This document shows positions 12,438 to 24,700 of a DNA stretch of 64,000 nucleotides, in pieces (within the stretch, counting starts at the first letter, position 1; each line of letters starts with the position of its first letter). Source of the DNA: Onthophagus taurus (Eukaryota; Arthropoda; Insecta; Coleoptera; Scarabaeidae); NCBI RefSeq assembly GCF_036711975.1, contig NC_091967.1:10664001-10728000 (forward strand), given 5' to 3'. The notes below the pieces were generated by a model, which was not told where the DNA came from, did no database searches, and saw only the letters and a program-made list of their open reading frames with translations. The position numbers and the translations under genes are program-made.

Positions 12438-13760
12438 ACAATAATTATCATTTTTTTATTATAATATGGTTTCGTTGTGATATTTCAAAAATAGGTAGCA
12501 ATATTAACTAGATTTTATTTGTTATAATTTTATACATTTAATTATAATTTTACTCAAAGCGGGTTATTACAAAAAAAAACATATTTATTTTTGTTATCTA
12601 CTTTAAATTTCGAAATAAAATCTGATACTTCAAAGAAAAATTAATACAAAATTATTCGGCAATATTAAAATTATATCCAATATTAAAAAAACACAGTTAT
12701 CATAAAAATCAATTAAAAAAGTTACTACGCTATTAATTAATTAATAAAATTGATTAAAACGAAGAATCAGATGTTGTGTATTTACTAGTCTAATTATATA
12801 TATGTATATGATAATTATAAACGATACCTGTAACATAAACCAAATATTTTATTTATACCTCTGAACGATTTTAAGATGTCGGAACTGTACTAAACGGAAC
12901 TGTTAGTTTATCTATTACTTTTATACCCCCAAAAATCAAAAAAAAATCGAGGTTAAAACCTAAAAGCAGACATTTTTTTATTATTTATGTTCTATTTTTG
13001 ATTCATAACATTATATTGTGATAAGAATAAAAACGTGATTTGTTAAGATTACGCAACAATAAAAATAAATATAACAAAGTCAAAAAGCACAAAGAAAAAA
13101 TTGTACGAAATCTTTACAAATTAGTTGTTATTGAAATTTTTTTGTATTAAGCACTTTTCGGCTATCTTCCCCATATCTATTTCATGTGATACGTGTGATT
13201 GATGTTAACATGAGATGATCACATTCCAAAACAAATATATATATTAAATAAAAACGGTCGTAACACAATACGTTTAATAATCCCGTGACCATCTATTGCT
13301 AATTGATACCTTTTGTTCATTTATTTATGCTTTTAAATGTAACTTTTTCGATTTTATTTTCTACAGGAAATATATTTGTCAAACTCAAAACTATTTATCG
13401 ACTTTTATTACTCTACGTTTTACGGTATGTATTGCTTGCTGTTTTTATTGTGTTATTTATATTATTCAAAATTAGCGGTAATGTTGTGACCACAAATGCA
13501 GATGCAAATGGTAAAATAGCATTGTGTACATTTTCCAGCCACTACAATAAACAGAAGTCTGTTCGGCGTTACTTATCAAGTGATTTGATTATTGAATAAT
13601 TATCAAAAAGTGATATTTATGGGATAGAACGTTTCAAAGAAGACATTTTTCTGGGGAATGTACGTATGTAGTTTCATGTGGGGGTGAATTCCTTCACAGC
13701 ACTTAGGCCCCAGCGGACTATTGAAGCATTATTAAAAAGTTCTTTTTCAGTGCCATTCTC
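12438..13760 (+). other. Kazrin 3' UTR and downstream AT-rich sequence
   Basis: Candidate poly(A) signals AATAAA occur at 12614 and 13026. A hydrophobic open frame at 13303-13599 looks like an AT-rich coincidence. Nothing else was recognised. Confidence 0.5.
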
Positions 13761-13769
13761 TTTACTTCC

Positions 13770-14064
13770 TCATTGTTTCTTCCCCTCAGCTGATTCGCAC
13801 TCTTGATACAGTCCAGCCACTTCTTTCTGAATCCCTTTTCCATTCTCCTTTAGTCTCTATAATCCTCTTATCATTCTTATGGATCACGTGCCTATACCAG
13901 CATTGTTCTGTATAGTTGTCTATCCTTAGTTCCTCTCTTGTAGTTGTATTTCTGTCTCTACCCCTTCTGGTCTTGCTAAAATTCGGCTTATGTACCTCAT
14001 TTCTGCAGCCATCACTTTGCTTTTGTGCCAGGTTATTGCTAAACACTTCTGTAATAATGTTCAT
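13770..14064 (-). mobile_element. Non-LTR retrotransposon 3' fragment (RTE-like), degenerate
   Basis: Read on the minus strand, the frames contain pieces such as TREELRIDNYTEQC, then a basic stretch and RKKWLDCIKSANQLRGRNNE. Together these resemble the C-terminal tail of RTE-type reverse transcriptases, with the usual W-x2-V/I basic motif before the stop. Frameshifts and stops break it, so it is dead. It lies between the kazrin 3' end and the JmjC gene. Confidence 0.6.
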
Positions 14065-14403
14065 AAAATAAGAAAAAACTTATTTAAATTTTTATTTAAA
14101 AAAACCATTTGTACATTTTAAAAAGTATTGCAAAAAATGGCACTATAAAGAGGCAAGATACGTATACTACAAACTAATTTTGTACTAAATTTAAATATAC
14201 TACATTTTGACATATAAAATGTATCATAAAGTTTAAACATTAATCATAATTACATAAATATTGACACAAAATCCTGTTTGTAAATAATAAATAATATAAT
14301 TATTATTTTAAATAATGATTTAAAATGGCACTACATCAATTGATATACAATTCTACTGAATGAATATAATAAAAATTGCATTTTTTAATGTATTAAATTC
14401 TTT

Positions 14404-15540
14404 TTATCCATACTCAGAAGTTATGGATAAGCTAAATTCTCCTGGCTTTATAATTGTTTGATGATACCACACTCTTGTATCAATTAAAACTAAAAATAAA
14501 GAAACTAAACATTTCATAACTCATAATATTGTTGTTAATTCATACCAGCATCACCAGGGTTAACAATAAATGATAAGGTTTCACAAATACTGTCACACTC
14601 TGGGGAAGGTTTCAATATCCACTTTTTAGATCCTTTAAGTTGAGCCTGCCACATAAGACGGCTTATAAAATCCAACTAAAAAACAATTCTCTCTCAAATA
14701 ATATTAAAATAATGTTTTTTAGATTAAAATTTACATGCATTGTTGCGCCATCATCATATCCCATAAAAACATACTCTTTTGATGGGATTTCACAATCCTC
14801 AGGCAAGAAATGTGGCTTTGGATAATATTTTCTCATTTCTTGTAAAATTTGATTGTGGCAATTTCCCCTAAAAATATAAAAATTATAATTTATTTCTTTT
14901 TTTTTTATCTTTTTTTAACTCACCATCCAACATACCAAGATTTCTCTCCTTTATCATTATTTATTCGAGACTCGCTCATAGAAAAAACATCACGTAAACA
15001 AATAAAATTTGATTTGAAATGAAGAAATTGACATTCTTCATCCACACTTTTATAACCACCTTCTGTATTTTCATAAAGATTTTTAAAAAATATAAAATTA
15101 AATATGTTAATAGCTGGCCAATGTAAAACTGCTTCTCTGACTATTACAGGCTTTGAAGTGTAAGCGTAAGGTGCAAATTCATTTCTTGAAACATTTTTTA
15201 AAATTATTGGCTTGCTTACGTTCAAACAATAATTACAATCAGAAATAGGACGAGTAGCCTCCCAAATAATATAGTTATTTGGGATTATACATCTTACCCC
15301 CGCAAAATAATTTAATAAATTATTGTATAAGTTAATTTGGTATAAAATACATATAAAGGTGAATAAAATTGGTAGGAAACACCAAAAATAATTTGATGAT
15401 TTTTGAAGCAATTTCGTAGGGTTTTTAAAACATTCATCCTCTAAATCGTTAACAGATACACCAAGTTTTAAAAATGTATTGTTTAAATTTACAAATTCTT
15501 GTTTAATTTGTATTAATTTTGATTTTTTTATATGTTTCAT
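14404..15540 (-). CDS. Membrane-anchored JmjC/cupin-type 2-oxoglutarate oxygenase
   Basis: Exons in sense order are 15540-14924, 14867-14735, 14675-14546 and 14489-14404 (stop TAA), about 321 residues, all with GT-AG introns in consistent phase. Near residues 49-70 there is one hydrophobic segment (FLPILFTFICILYQI), predicting a type II membrane protein. A Cys-containing stretch and the JmjC-like motif YTSKPVIVREAVLHWPA follow. In the catalytic core, MH ending exon 2 and LDFISRL opening exon 3 join to give the HxD iron-binding motif (HLD); the distal His is in TRVWYHQTI. Fe(II)-binding residues therefore appear intact. I do not recognise a named vertebrate orthologue; JMJD5, JMJD8 and HIF1AN differ in architecture. 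Hydroxylase or demethylase activity and substrate are unknown. It is divergent with the cold-shock gene, 342 bp apart. Confidence 0.8.
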
Positions 15541-15882
15541 ATTGCACCATTTTTTAGGTTATGTTTACAAAGAATAGCTGTCATTGCGTTTGTCATTTCT
15601 GGTGCTATATGGATATAAAACAAAAAAAAAATTGTTATTTTTATATATATATTAATTTTATAGTTTAAAATATGTATTTGTTGATGTACTATTTGTTTTT
15701 AATTTAAATTCATTTTTTTAAATAGATTAAATATATATTTTTTGATTATATCTTTTTCTGTTGGCACTCCTTCATATTTGCATCTAATTTCACATCGATT
15801 CCCTAAAACACTCCGTAAATTCCGGTTCGTTATCTAATTTCTTGCATTTTTGAGTAAATTCTTTTAAAGCTCACCTAAAAAT
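15541..15882. promoter_or_regulatory. Shared head-to-head promoter region
   Basis: Only 342 bp separate the start codons of the JmjC-like gene (-) and the CARHSP1-like gene (+), so both promoters must lie here unless a gene has distant 5' exons. No clear TATA box was identified. Confidence 0.6.
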
Positions 15883-16350
15883 ATGTCGCATCCAAGTTCC
15901 CCTCAATCTCCGGCTCGTACTTTATCGATACCGAGCCCAATAATCACTCGAAGAACAAGAACTGCTTCAACGTGCGTTTAATAATAATAACCACTTAATT
16001 ATCTAACTTAATTAATTTCTTTAATTTTTAGGTCGGAAAGAATATTGAAAACACCCGAATTAGATGGCGAAATCAAGAGTTTTTGCAGAGAAAAGGGACA
16101 TGGTTTTATAACACCTTTGGATGGTGCAAACGATGTTTTTGTACATATTTCCGAGTAAGTTATTTTGTAATGATTTAAAATTAGAATCATTTATTTTTGT
16201 TGTAGTGTTGAAGGGGAATATGTACCATTACCTAAGGATAGCGTAAAATACCGTTTGTGCCCCATTCCGCCAAAATACGAAAAGTTTCAAGCAGTACATG
16301 TGCGTATTATTAATTTAAAACCGGAATTGCATCAAAAGTGGGAGTCTTAA
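15883..16350 (+). CDS. CARHSP1-like cold-shock domain RNA-binding protein
   Basis: A small cytoplasmic RNA-binding protein of the CARHSP1/CSDC2 family, which binds mRNA 3' UTRs through one cold-shock domain. Exons 15883-15971, 16032-16154 and 16206-16350 give 118 residues. The N-terminal tail has the SP-rich segment and the RRTRTAS motif, a known phosphorylation region in the family. The cold-shock domain follows, with RNP1-like KGHGFI and RNP2-like VFVHI, then the family signature DVEGEYVP and IPPKYEKFQAV. Length and order match animal members; insect proteins of this class include Drosophila CG9705. The start ATG is the first one in the exon and gives the expected MSHPSSPQSPART N-terminus. 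Confidence 0.92.
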
Positions 16351-17010
16351 GATGCCAAACATAACAAATTCATTTTCTCATAAGGATATGTAAAGTTCTA
16401 TCTTTTTTTAGGGATAATTTTTAACTTTCATTTAAAACATACAATAAGTAATATTTAAAATCTTAGTTAACATTTACAATTAGCACAACATTTACTTCAT
16501 TTGTAATCTATTTTCGGTTCCTGTATTACATTTTTAATATAAGTGTTTTAAATATATTACATTTAAGCATTTAATTAGTACTGGTAATGGTAATAATCTG
16601 CATTTATATTATGTATTGTGCTAATTACATTGTAAAATATATAATTTCAAGTGTTTGACTCCTTTATTTCTATATAAAAGCATGAAAAATTCAAGAAACA
16701 CCATAAATATTGCGATTTGTGTGACATATCGATTTTGACATTTAAATTTATGCCAATAATACCAATGGTAAATTAAACAATGCTAGTTTTTGTAATAAAA
16801 AGGAATTATCATTTTGAATTTTAACAAAAATTATAAATTTATTAAAACGTTTCTTTTAGAATCGAAATAATTCTAAATTTCCATTTAAATGTTAATTAAT
16901 TTATCATTGTTATATAGTTTTCAATGTTCGGTTGGTACCTAACCTATAATTGGTAAACATAACCTATAAATTGAACACGCACAATTCTTTTTAAATTAAT
17001 TTAAACAAAA
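16351..17010. other. Intergenic: cold-shock 3' UTR and A43 promoter
   Basis: AT-rich sequence between two plus-strand genes with no coding potential. It must hold the 3' UTR of the cold-shock gene and the promoter of the Pol I subunit gene. No defined signal was recognised. Confidence 0.5.
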
Positions 17011-18396
17011 ATGAGAAAACTAAATAACAGAACGATATCATTTGATAAGAACTTTTTAAGGAAACTTAAAGAAGATTCAAATAGTTGTGTTCACATTCAA
17101 AAAGATGTTAAACGATTACCAATTCATCCGTTTAGATTAATTGATATAAATGCGTGCATAAAAGATATCTTCCAAACAAAAATTGCTAAATACGATGAAA
17201 AGTAAGTTATGTGTTTATTTTTACATCCATACAAAGTATTTATTTAAAGGTTAAATGGAATTTTATTGGGATACCAAAACATAACCCTTTTAGACAGCGA
17301 TCGTGGGACTTTCGATGGATCTTTTACTCATATGGATATAGAAGGTGAATTTTACGTTTTTAGACCGATTATAGGAAGCATTTTAAATGGAATTGTTAAT
17401 AAAAAAAGTAAAGATCATGTTGGGTGTTTGGTCTATAACACATTTAATGTTTCTCTTCCAAGACCGCAAGGCGAAGAAACCTGGTTAGGACAAAATATTA
17501 ATATTGGGAGTGAAGTTCAGTTTAAAATTAATTTTACAAACATGGATTCAAAATTACCTTATATTAGAGGTGAATTGCAATCGATTATTAATGATAGTGG
17601 GTTTAGTGCTGATGATAGTTTTCTTAAACAAAGCAATAAAATTAAATTTAATGATAGTGATGATGAAGAAACTACAAAAAAATTAATTAAAAAACATAAA
17701 AAAGCTAAACATAAAGAATTAGAACAAGATTTTCAAGAAATTAAATTAAAAAGATCTAAAAAGAATAAAAAAGAAAGGCAATCAGAAGAAATATCTTTAG
17801 AAATTGATGAAAAAAATGTTAAGAAAAACCATAAAAAAGATAAACCAATGAATTCAGATTTGAATCAGCTAGAAGAATCTGAAACATTAATAAAATCAAA
17901 ACGAAAAAAGAATAAGCATAAAAATGAGTCTAAAAATGAAAGTTTAAATCAATCATATAGTGAAAATGATAAAATTGATGAGAATGAAATTATGCAGACT
18001 TCAAAAGAAAGAAAACGGAAACGTGAGGATCAAACTGATGAATTTAATGAGATATTAACACAAGATTTTGATAAAAAAAGTAAAAAACATAAAAAGCAAA
18101 AAGAAAAAGCTGAATTAATTGATGATGATTTGAATCAATTTGAAGAAAATGAAAAGATAGAAAAAGTTAAAAGAAAAAAGAATAGATTAAAAGATAAAGA
18201 AGACTTTTTAGAATCTTTAATGCATAATATTGATGAAGAATTTGATCCAAAAATAAAAAAGCATAAAAAACATAAACGAAAAAAGGAAGAAAATCAAAAT
18301 GAAGAAGATGGTTTCACTCAAAACTTGTATGTTGAAACTATCAATGAAGAAATTTGTAGTAAGAAACATAAAAAGAAAAAGAAGGAAAAGAATTGA
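17011..18396 (+). CDS. Polr1F: RNA polymerase I subunit A43 (RPA43/TWISTNB)
   Basis: A43 is the Pol I stalk subunit, equivalent to Rpb7, that helps recruit TIF-IA/RRN3 for rRNA transcription in the nucleolus. Exons 17011-17201 and 17250-18396 give about 445 residues. The N-terminal tip domain is followed by an S1/OB-type fold, with family signatures NGILLGYQNITLL, FTHMDIEGEFYVFRP, IGSILNGIVNKKSKDHVG, CLVYNTFNVSLPRP and LPYIRGEL. From about residue 185 the protein is a long low-complexity Lys/Glu tail with repeated KKHKK blocks, as in animal orthologues, where it serves nucleolar localisation. The 48-bp intron is short but the splice joins LNGILLGY in frame. It ends tail-to-tail with cycle. 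Confidence 0.9.
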
Positions 18397-18731
18397 TTAA
18401 ATTAGATTTTATTTCTTTTTACAAATAAAATTAATAATTAATTGTTTTATACAATTGGACTTTTTAAATAATATAGACTAGAATTAATTTGCTAAGTTAT
18501 TTATTCATAATATCACATAAACGACAATAACCTATTAATCATTGTAGTATTACATATTGTTTGGCACAGCTTTTTAATGTTAGTTTTAATTTAATTACGA
18601 AATTTGATTCGTAAATTAATTAATATACATTTGAAGAGATTTTATTACACCCTACTACTTCAAAAACAAAACAAATCTTATAGAATTGAATGTAATTAAT
18701 TTTTGCAAACATTTTCTTTTTATTTTAATGA
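18397..18731. terminator. Convergent 3' region between A43 and cycle
   Basis: 335 bp between the stop codons of two converging genes. AATAAA at 18424 (+) can serve A43. On the minus strand AATAAA (forward TTTATT, 18500-18505) can serve cycle. The two transcripts probably overlap or nearly meet. Confidence 0.55.
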
Positions 18732-21700
18732 TCATGGCAAAGGCCATGGTAAACCGGAAAAATCAACTGGACCACCCAATCCAGCATCTGCTTCTAATAA
18801 ACTCATAATAACAGCCATGGCAGCTTCATCATTTCCATCGGTGGTTGGTCCATTACTAGGTGATTCCCGTACTGCTTCTTCCATCATGTCCATTATTCCT
18901 TCCTCTGGATTACCACCTACTTAACAAAAAATTAAATTCTTTTTTTTTTTTTTCATTTTTGTGTTGTTTTTGATACGCACCTGGATCGTTCACAACGTTT
19001 AATAACGAAACGTTATTTCTAACGTGGTTGAATGAGTTGTTTTGTGTTGGTTGATTATATTCGTGAATAGGTTGTGTTATTCTTTGTTGATCCGATGGGA
19101 TACTTGTAGATATGTGAGACTAAAAGAAAAAAATAAACTAAATTATTGATTTTTTTGAAATGTAAATCTGCATGATTAAGAACTAGTAGAAGTTTTTGAT
19201 TTTTATTTTTGTTCTACAAAGTAATGTTGAAAAAGAAATAGCCATCTAGCGAAAATATTAAAAAATGTTTCAAATAAAAATTGTTGCTGATTTAATTCTA
19301 AACCAATTTTATTTGAAATATTTTTAATACAACCAATATTTATTGAGATACTCTCAAAAATCTCAATTTTTATACTAAAAAAGCGCCACCTGGTGAAGAT
19401 ATCGAATATTTGTGATAACAAAAACTGTTTGAAATCGCATTCTAAATAAATGTTATTCGAAACATTTTTCGATAAAACCAATAATTATTCCGATATGGCT
19501 TAATATATAATTTTTCGTACTGTTCAGAGGGAAATGAAGAAGATTTTATGAGTGTATACAGCGCCACCTAGGAAAAAATTTGAAAAACGTTTCAAATAAA
19601 ATATGTTGCTGATTTAATTCTAAACTAATTTTATTTAAAACTTTTTTTAATAGAACTAATATTTAGAAACGTACGGCTAAATCCGAATGTTTGTAGTTCT
19701 AAGTATAGTGTTAGTTCTAGTGACAGTTCTAGGTTAGTATAAGATAGCGCTAGGTTGTTGTATATTACTATTAAACTAAAACGAGAACTAACACTACAAC
19801 CAGAACTACAAACATTCGCGTGTAGCCGTGCATCTTTCTAGTTCTAGTGCTACTATTAGATGTAGTTTTAGTTCCAACATAATACCTACATTAATTTAAT
19901 TTAAATGATTTATTTTTGATTACTTACATCATTAGTAACTTGTATAGTTGATTCAGAATCCGGATCTGGACTACCACCAGAAGAATTTTCCTCCACTCTT
20001 CGTTGCGAGTCCATAACTTGTTCCGCAATTTGACGACCAATTTTACTCGCTTCGACGTGATTGTTAATTAACCTTTGCATGTCTCTTCCGGCACCTATAA
20101 AAAATCATCTTAAAGAAGATTTTTATTGCGAATCAATTAAAATTGTTTACTTTGTACGAAAAAGTCAAAATTTTCTTGTATTCCATCCGATCTACCAGCT
20201 GTACTTTCAACGGTCCTAAAGTCAGTTCTACAAAAATACTTTTCATTATTATTTTTTGAATTAACAATGTTTGTTAATAAATTTGTTACTTACAAAATTA
20301 AATTATTTTTTGAAATCATGTATTCGATTTCTTTCGTCCACGGATTTTTAAAACTTTTCCATTCGCTTTGCAGGCGGACAAAGCCTCCGTTTTTCGTTCG
20401 AAACCGGTAAACATTCGTTGAAACTCTCTCGGTAGTTTGTAAAGCGCATTTATGGCAATCCGCAATTGTAGGAATATCATCGTGATGATAATATTCGTAC
20501 ATGCTACTCCCCAATAACTCTTGAGGTAAGAAACCTAACACCAAAGTAGCTCTTTGATCGACAAACAAAAATTTGCCATCTAAGGCATGTCTTGAAATAA
20601 ATTGAATTGGCCGGATGTTTGTTTTTGTTTTAGTGGCGGTTGCCGCTGCAACCGTAGAGATATGCGGAAGAGTTCTTCCAACAGCCACCAAGCACGAAAG
20701 ATTACAAGAATCATCAGTTTCACCTTCTTGTTCTTCCAACCCTATTTTTGCCGGTGCCCAAGATTTTAAATAACCCGTACATTGTATAACTTGGTACTTT
20801 TTATCCGAATTTTGTTTTTTTCTTCGATGACAACCAGTTGTTGTGTCAGCTTCTTCTTTAACTTGCGATGGATGTCGACATTTCATCCTGCAAAAGAACG
20901 ATCTTCGAGCTCCAGGGCATAAACGAGTTACGTTCTGCGGGACGTCCGTTTTTACAGGTAACATAGCTAATTGAAGTAAAAATTTAATTAATTTTTAAAT
21001 TTATCTTTTAGTGATTTATTTACTTTTAGCATCGATCAGTCTTTCACGAGGATTTAAATCCGAAGATGAGAGTTGTTCTTTAACTTTAGCAACATCTTTA
21101 GGATGGAGAATGTCAAATAAACTCTGTCCCAGTAAATCACCCTGAAAAAATTAACTTATTTGAAAATATTTTTTTTATTTTTAATATTACAATGTTTCAC
21201 CTGAGAATAATTTAAAACTTTAGATACCGACTCGGAGACGTAAAGAATTCTTCCTCGATCGCAACCCACCACAAATAAAAAACCATCAGCTACCTAAAAC
21301 GAAATTTGTTTGTACTCGGTTGGCCAAAAAAGAAAAAATTTGAAGTTTGTATTAACCTGTAATATAAGCTGTTTTAGTTCTTGATCCGATAAAAACGATG
21401 GTTTATAATGTCCTTCCGTATAAGAATGAACCGCACCTCTTATGGTTTTTAAATGTTGAACCGCCATTCTTAAAACTGTTAATTTATCCAATTTTCTGGA
21501 CATAGCGTGACACATTGGAATCATCGCTGATAATTCTGTGATGTAAGTGTTCATTTTATCTCTTCGCCTCTTCTCGATTTCACTATGATTTTGTCTAAAA
21601 ACAAAATAATTTTTTTTGAATTTTATTTTATATCATCTAATTCAGATTTATATAAGCATGTTTTTATGAATAATCAATAAATAAGTTTCATAACAATTAT

Positions 21701-24700
21701 TAAATCGGTTAACGGTAAAGGCATAGTTGAAGGAGTTTCGACCTTCCACGGCGGTAATAATTAAACTTTTTTTAACGGTATTATACTGTTACTTTCATTT
21801 GTGCAAATGCGGTAAGGTACGTTATAAAGTTATATACAGAGTCGAATGAATGCGCGAACATACATTCGATGTCGTCGTGACATTTCGTAATGACCTAGAA
21901 AATAACTGGGGAAAAGTCTAGGTTTTGTAAGCACGGGTGCAGTTAAAACCTTGAACTCTTCTCGAACTTAGAGGGCTTCCTTGTTATGTCATCTTATTAG
22001 ATGTAGTGTAATGATTTTTTAAATTTTTACTTACTTTTTGTTTTCATCGGTGGTTTTGACTGATTTTGCGTCATCACCTGTTTCATCTTCCATATCACTG
22101 GTTTCGCTAAAAGAAAATAAATCGATTTAGAACAAGATTTTACATTCAAATTAACTTAAAAGAAGGGATTTTCCAATAATCTAAAGTCTAACATTAACTT
22201 TCATTAACTCTAACATTATATCATGTGCCAATTTGTTACACCATTGATCATCAAAGTAGCTATTAGCCACGCATTATTATATACGCTTTTAATCTGGCTT
22301 TGATAAATGTAAATCTTTGACATCGTAGAATCCATAGTGAAACAATGCTAGAGTTTCCTGATTCCAAGCCGAAGTATTAGAAATTGTATACAAACAAAGG
22401 TAATATTTATCTATGCTATCAATTATTTTTGACAACTGTTATTAATAACACCGACATGGGCATTGTTCCGAAACTGGTGATTTCTGCTTTTTATGCAGAT
22501 AATCTTCAATTAATCTTCAATGCAAATAATATCATTTCTCCTATTACACTTTTAATATTTGTATTAAAACCAATGATCAGAAAATGAGCAAAATTCTCCC
22601 TTTTGAAGTTGAAAATGGTTTATGCTTCTTCGATTATTATGAGCAATTGTAATGACTATCATTTTTCCTGCTTTCCTCTTTGTGCCTAGATAGTTAGTGA
22701 TGCGATGGGATTCACTGTATGTACAAGTGAAACCAGCAAAATATCATATCAAGGAACACGTGAATTAAATTGCTCGATATGTCCTTATCAGTTACCTTAT
22801 CATCTTCTTGACATCGCAATGATGTATACCGCAAGGGTATACATTTTGCACCACAGTATCACAAATCATCATTATCTATTGCGCTAATACCCTATACGAG
22901 CCAAAATTTTCTCCTCTATTCACCCTCATTCCGTGCTAGCCTCTAAATCAAACCTTGGTTTCCTCCTCTGTTATCCCGTCTTCCTATTTTAATTGAAGCA
23001 TTCCTTGTGGTTTGACATCTATATGATCCTTTATGGCACATATATTTATATCTGGTGCTCGTTCTACATGACCCGCTTATCACAATCGCATGACCTTAAT
23101 TTTAGTCACGACATCCTCGTATTTTTCTAACAGTTACTATAATACAATGTTGTATCTGCGTTGCTATGTTCTGTTCTCACACAATTCGTCTTAAACATCT
23201 CTAAAAACTTCTGCGAAGGATTTTCTTTCGAAGATAAGCAGGAAGCCGACGTCCCGCCTGCTGACGATTGACCCCGATAATTGAACCATTTCTTCTCTAG
23301 ATCATATTTGCTTGCATATTTTGTGTAACTAACACATAATTTTGTTTTTGATTAATTCCGCAGGGATTTGGTCACTACCAATTAAATTTTATTTCTTAGC
23401 TTTTGAGAGGTTTCCTCTATCTCTGCTAGATTTGGTGCTACCTATTCCTTGTCATTTACTAACCTCCGATTTTTCACGACCATGTCAACCTCTACATTCG
23501 CGTTAAGCAGCTGATCAAAATACTGGATCTATCTTTATAATATTACATTGAGGTCCAACACAAGACTTTAATTTTTTTTCTTTTTTGAACCCTTTCTTTG
23601 TTGAATCTAAATCTTTACACATATCTTAATCCAAACCCTACATACTCTACTTAACAACGATCAAACGTATCATTACCCCAATTTCCCTTTAAATGTGCCC
23701 TATTAAAGCGAAGTCATACAAGATTACATAATATTTCCTTAAAACAGGTTGATATTTGCCAACCAGGAATCTAGAGGTTGAAAATTTACGTAACAACCAC
23801 CGCCAAAGTCGCGTCAGTGGCAGAATCGCGACTTCGTCGCCTTAAAATAGAGACGCAAGCAAGTAAACTCAATTATAAGGGAATCCCAATCGGTGCGGGT
23901 GCCTTTTGCAGACGACGTTCCCCGGGTGCCGTTAGCCAATCAAACTGTGCCGACTGAAAACGACATCGTCACCGTCGACGCCGTCCTCTACGGTTAATTA
24001 GCGGGCTCCATTCTGTCTATGTACACGAGCCGCCAAACTCCCCAAACGGGGGGACTCAATAATTTTCCCTCGGCTACTAAGAAGTTTTCCTTATCGAAAA
24101 GTTTTGACTACTTTATTAGGTTTCCTCGACTATTGAAAATGATTTTCTTGTGTTGCACGGGGTTTGTACGCGAGTCGAGCGTTTAAATTTCTGTTCACAT
24201 CTCAAGAATAAAAGGGAAACGCAAAAAAAAATTTAATTTGTCATTGAACTTATTTGAACCGACTTAATAAACCTTGCATTTGTGTCACTCGGTTATCTAC
24301 AATTAGATTTATTTATCCTTGCCTTCAATAAGAACTTGCTTTTATATCGAAACTATTAATTATATAAATTTTTTCTTAATCTGATGGTTTCAATGCCAAC
24401 AAAGTGGAATTATAAAATACCAAACTAAAAACAATAAATTAACATGAAAGACCGTAATACACTGTTATTCGATTGTATAACAACCAGCGTCGATATATAA
24501 ATATACTATAAAATCTTTCCGTAAAACGGTATCTTTAAACTGCGTTAAAATTAAAATGCCAAGGCTTTACAAGTTAATCCATTAATCTTTTCTATTTAAA
24601 AAATACAGGAAGATCATGTAAGAATGGTTGCATATATTACAGTTTATTTAATACTGTAATACTAAAAAAAGTTTTAATTATTGCAGCTTATCTTAAAATA

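Noticed and set aside
13303-13599. 98-codon hydrophobic open frame after kazrin
   Set aside because: Phe/Leu/Ile-rich frames are expected from T-rich DNA; no convincing start, splice site or family.
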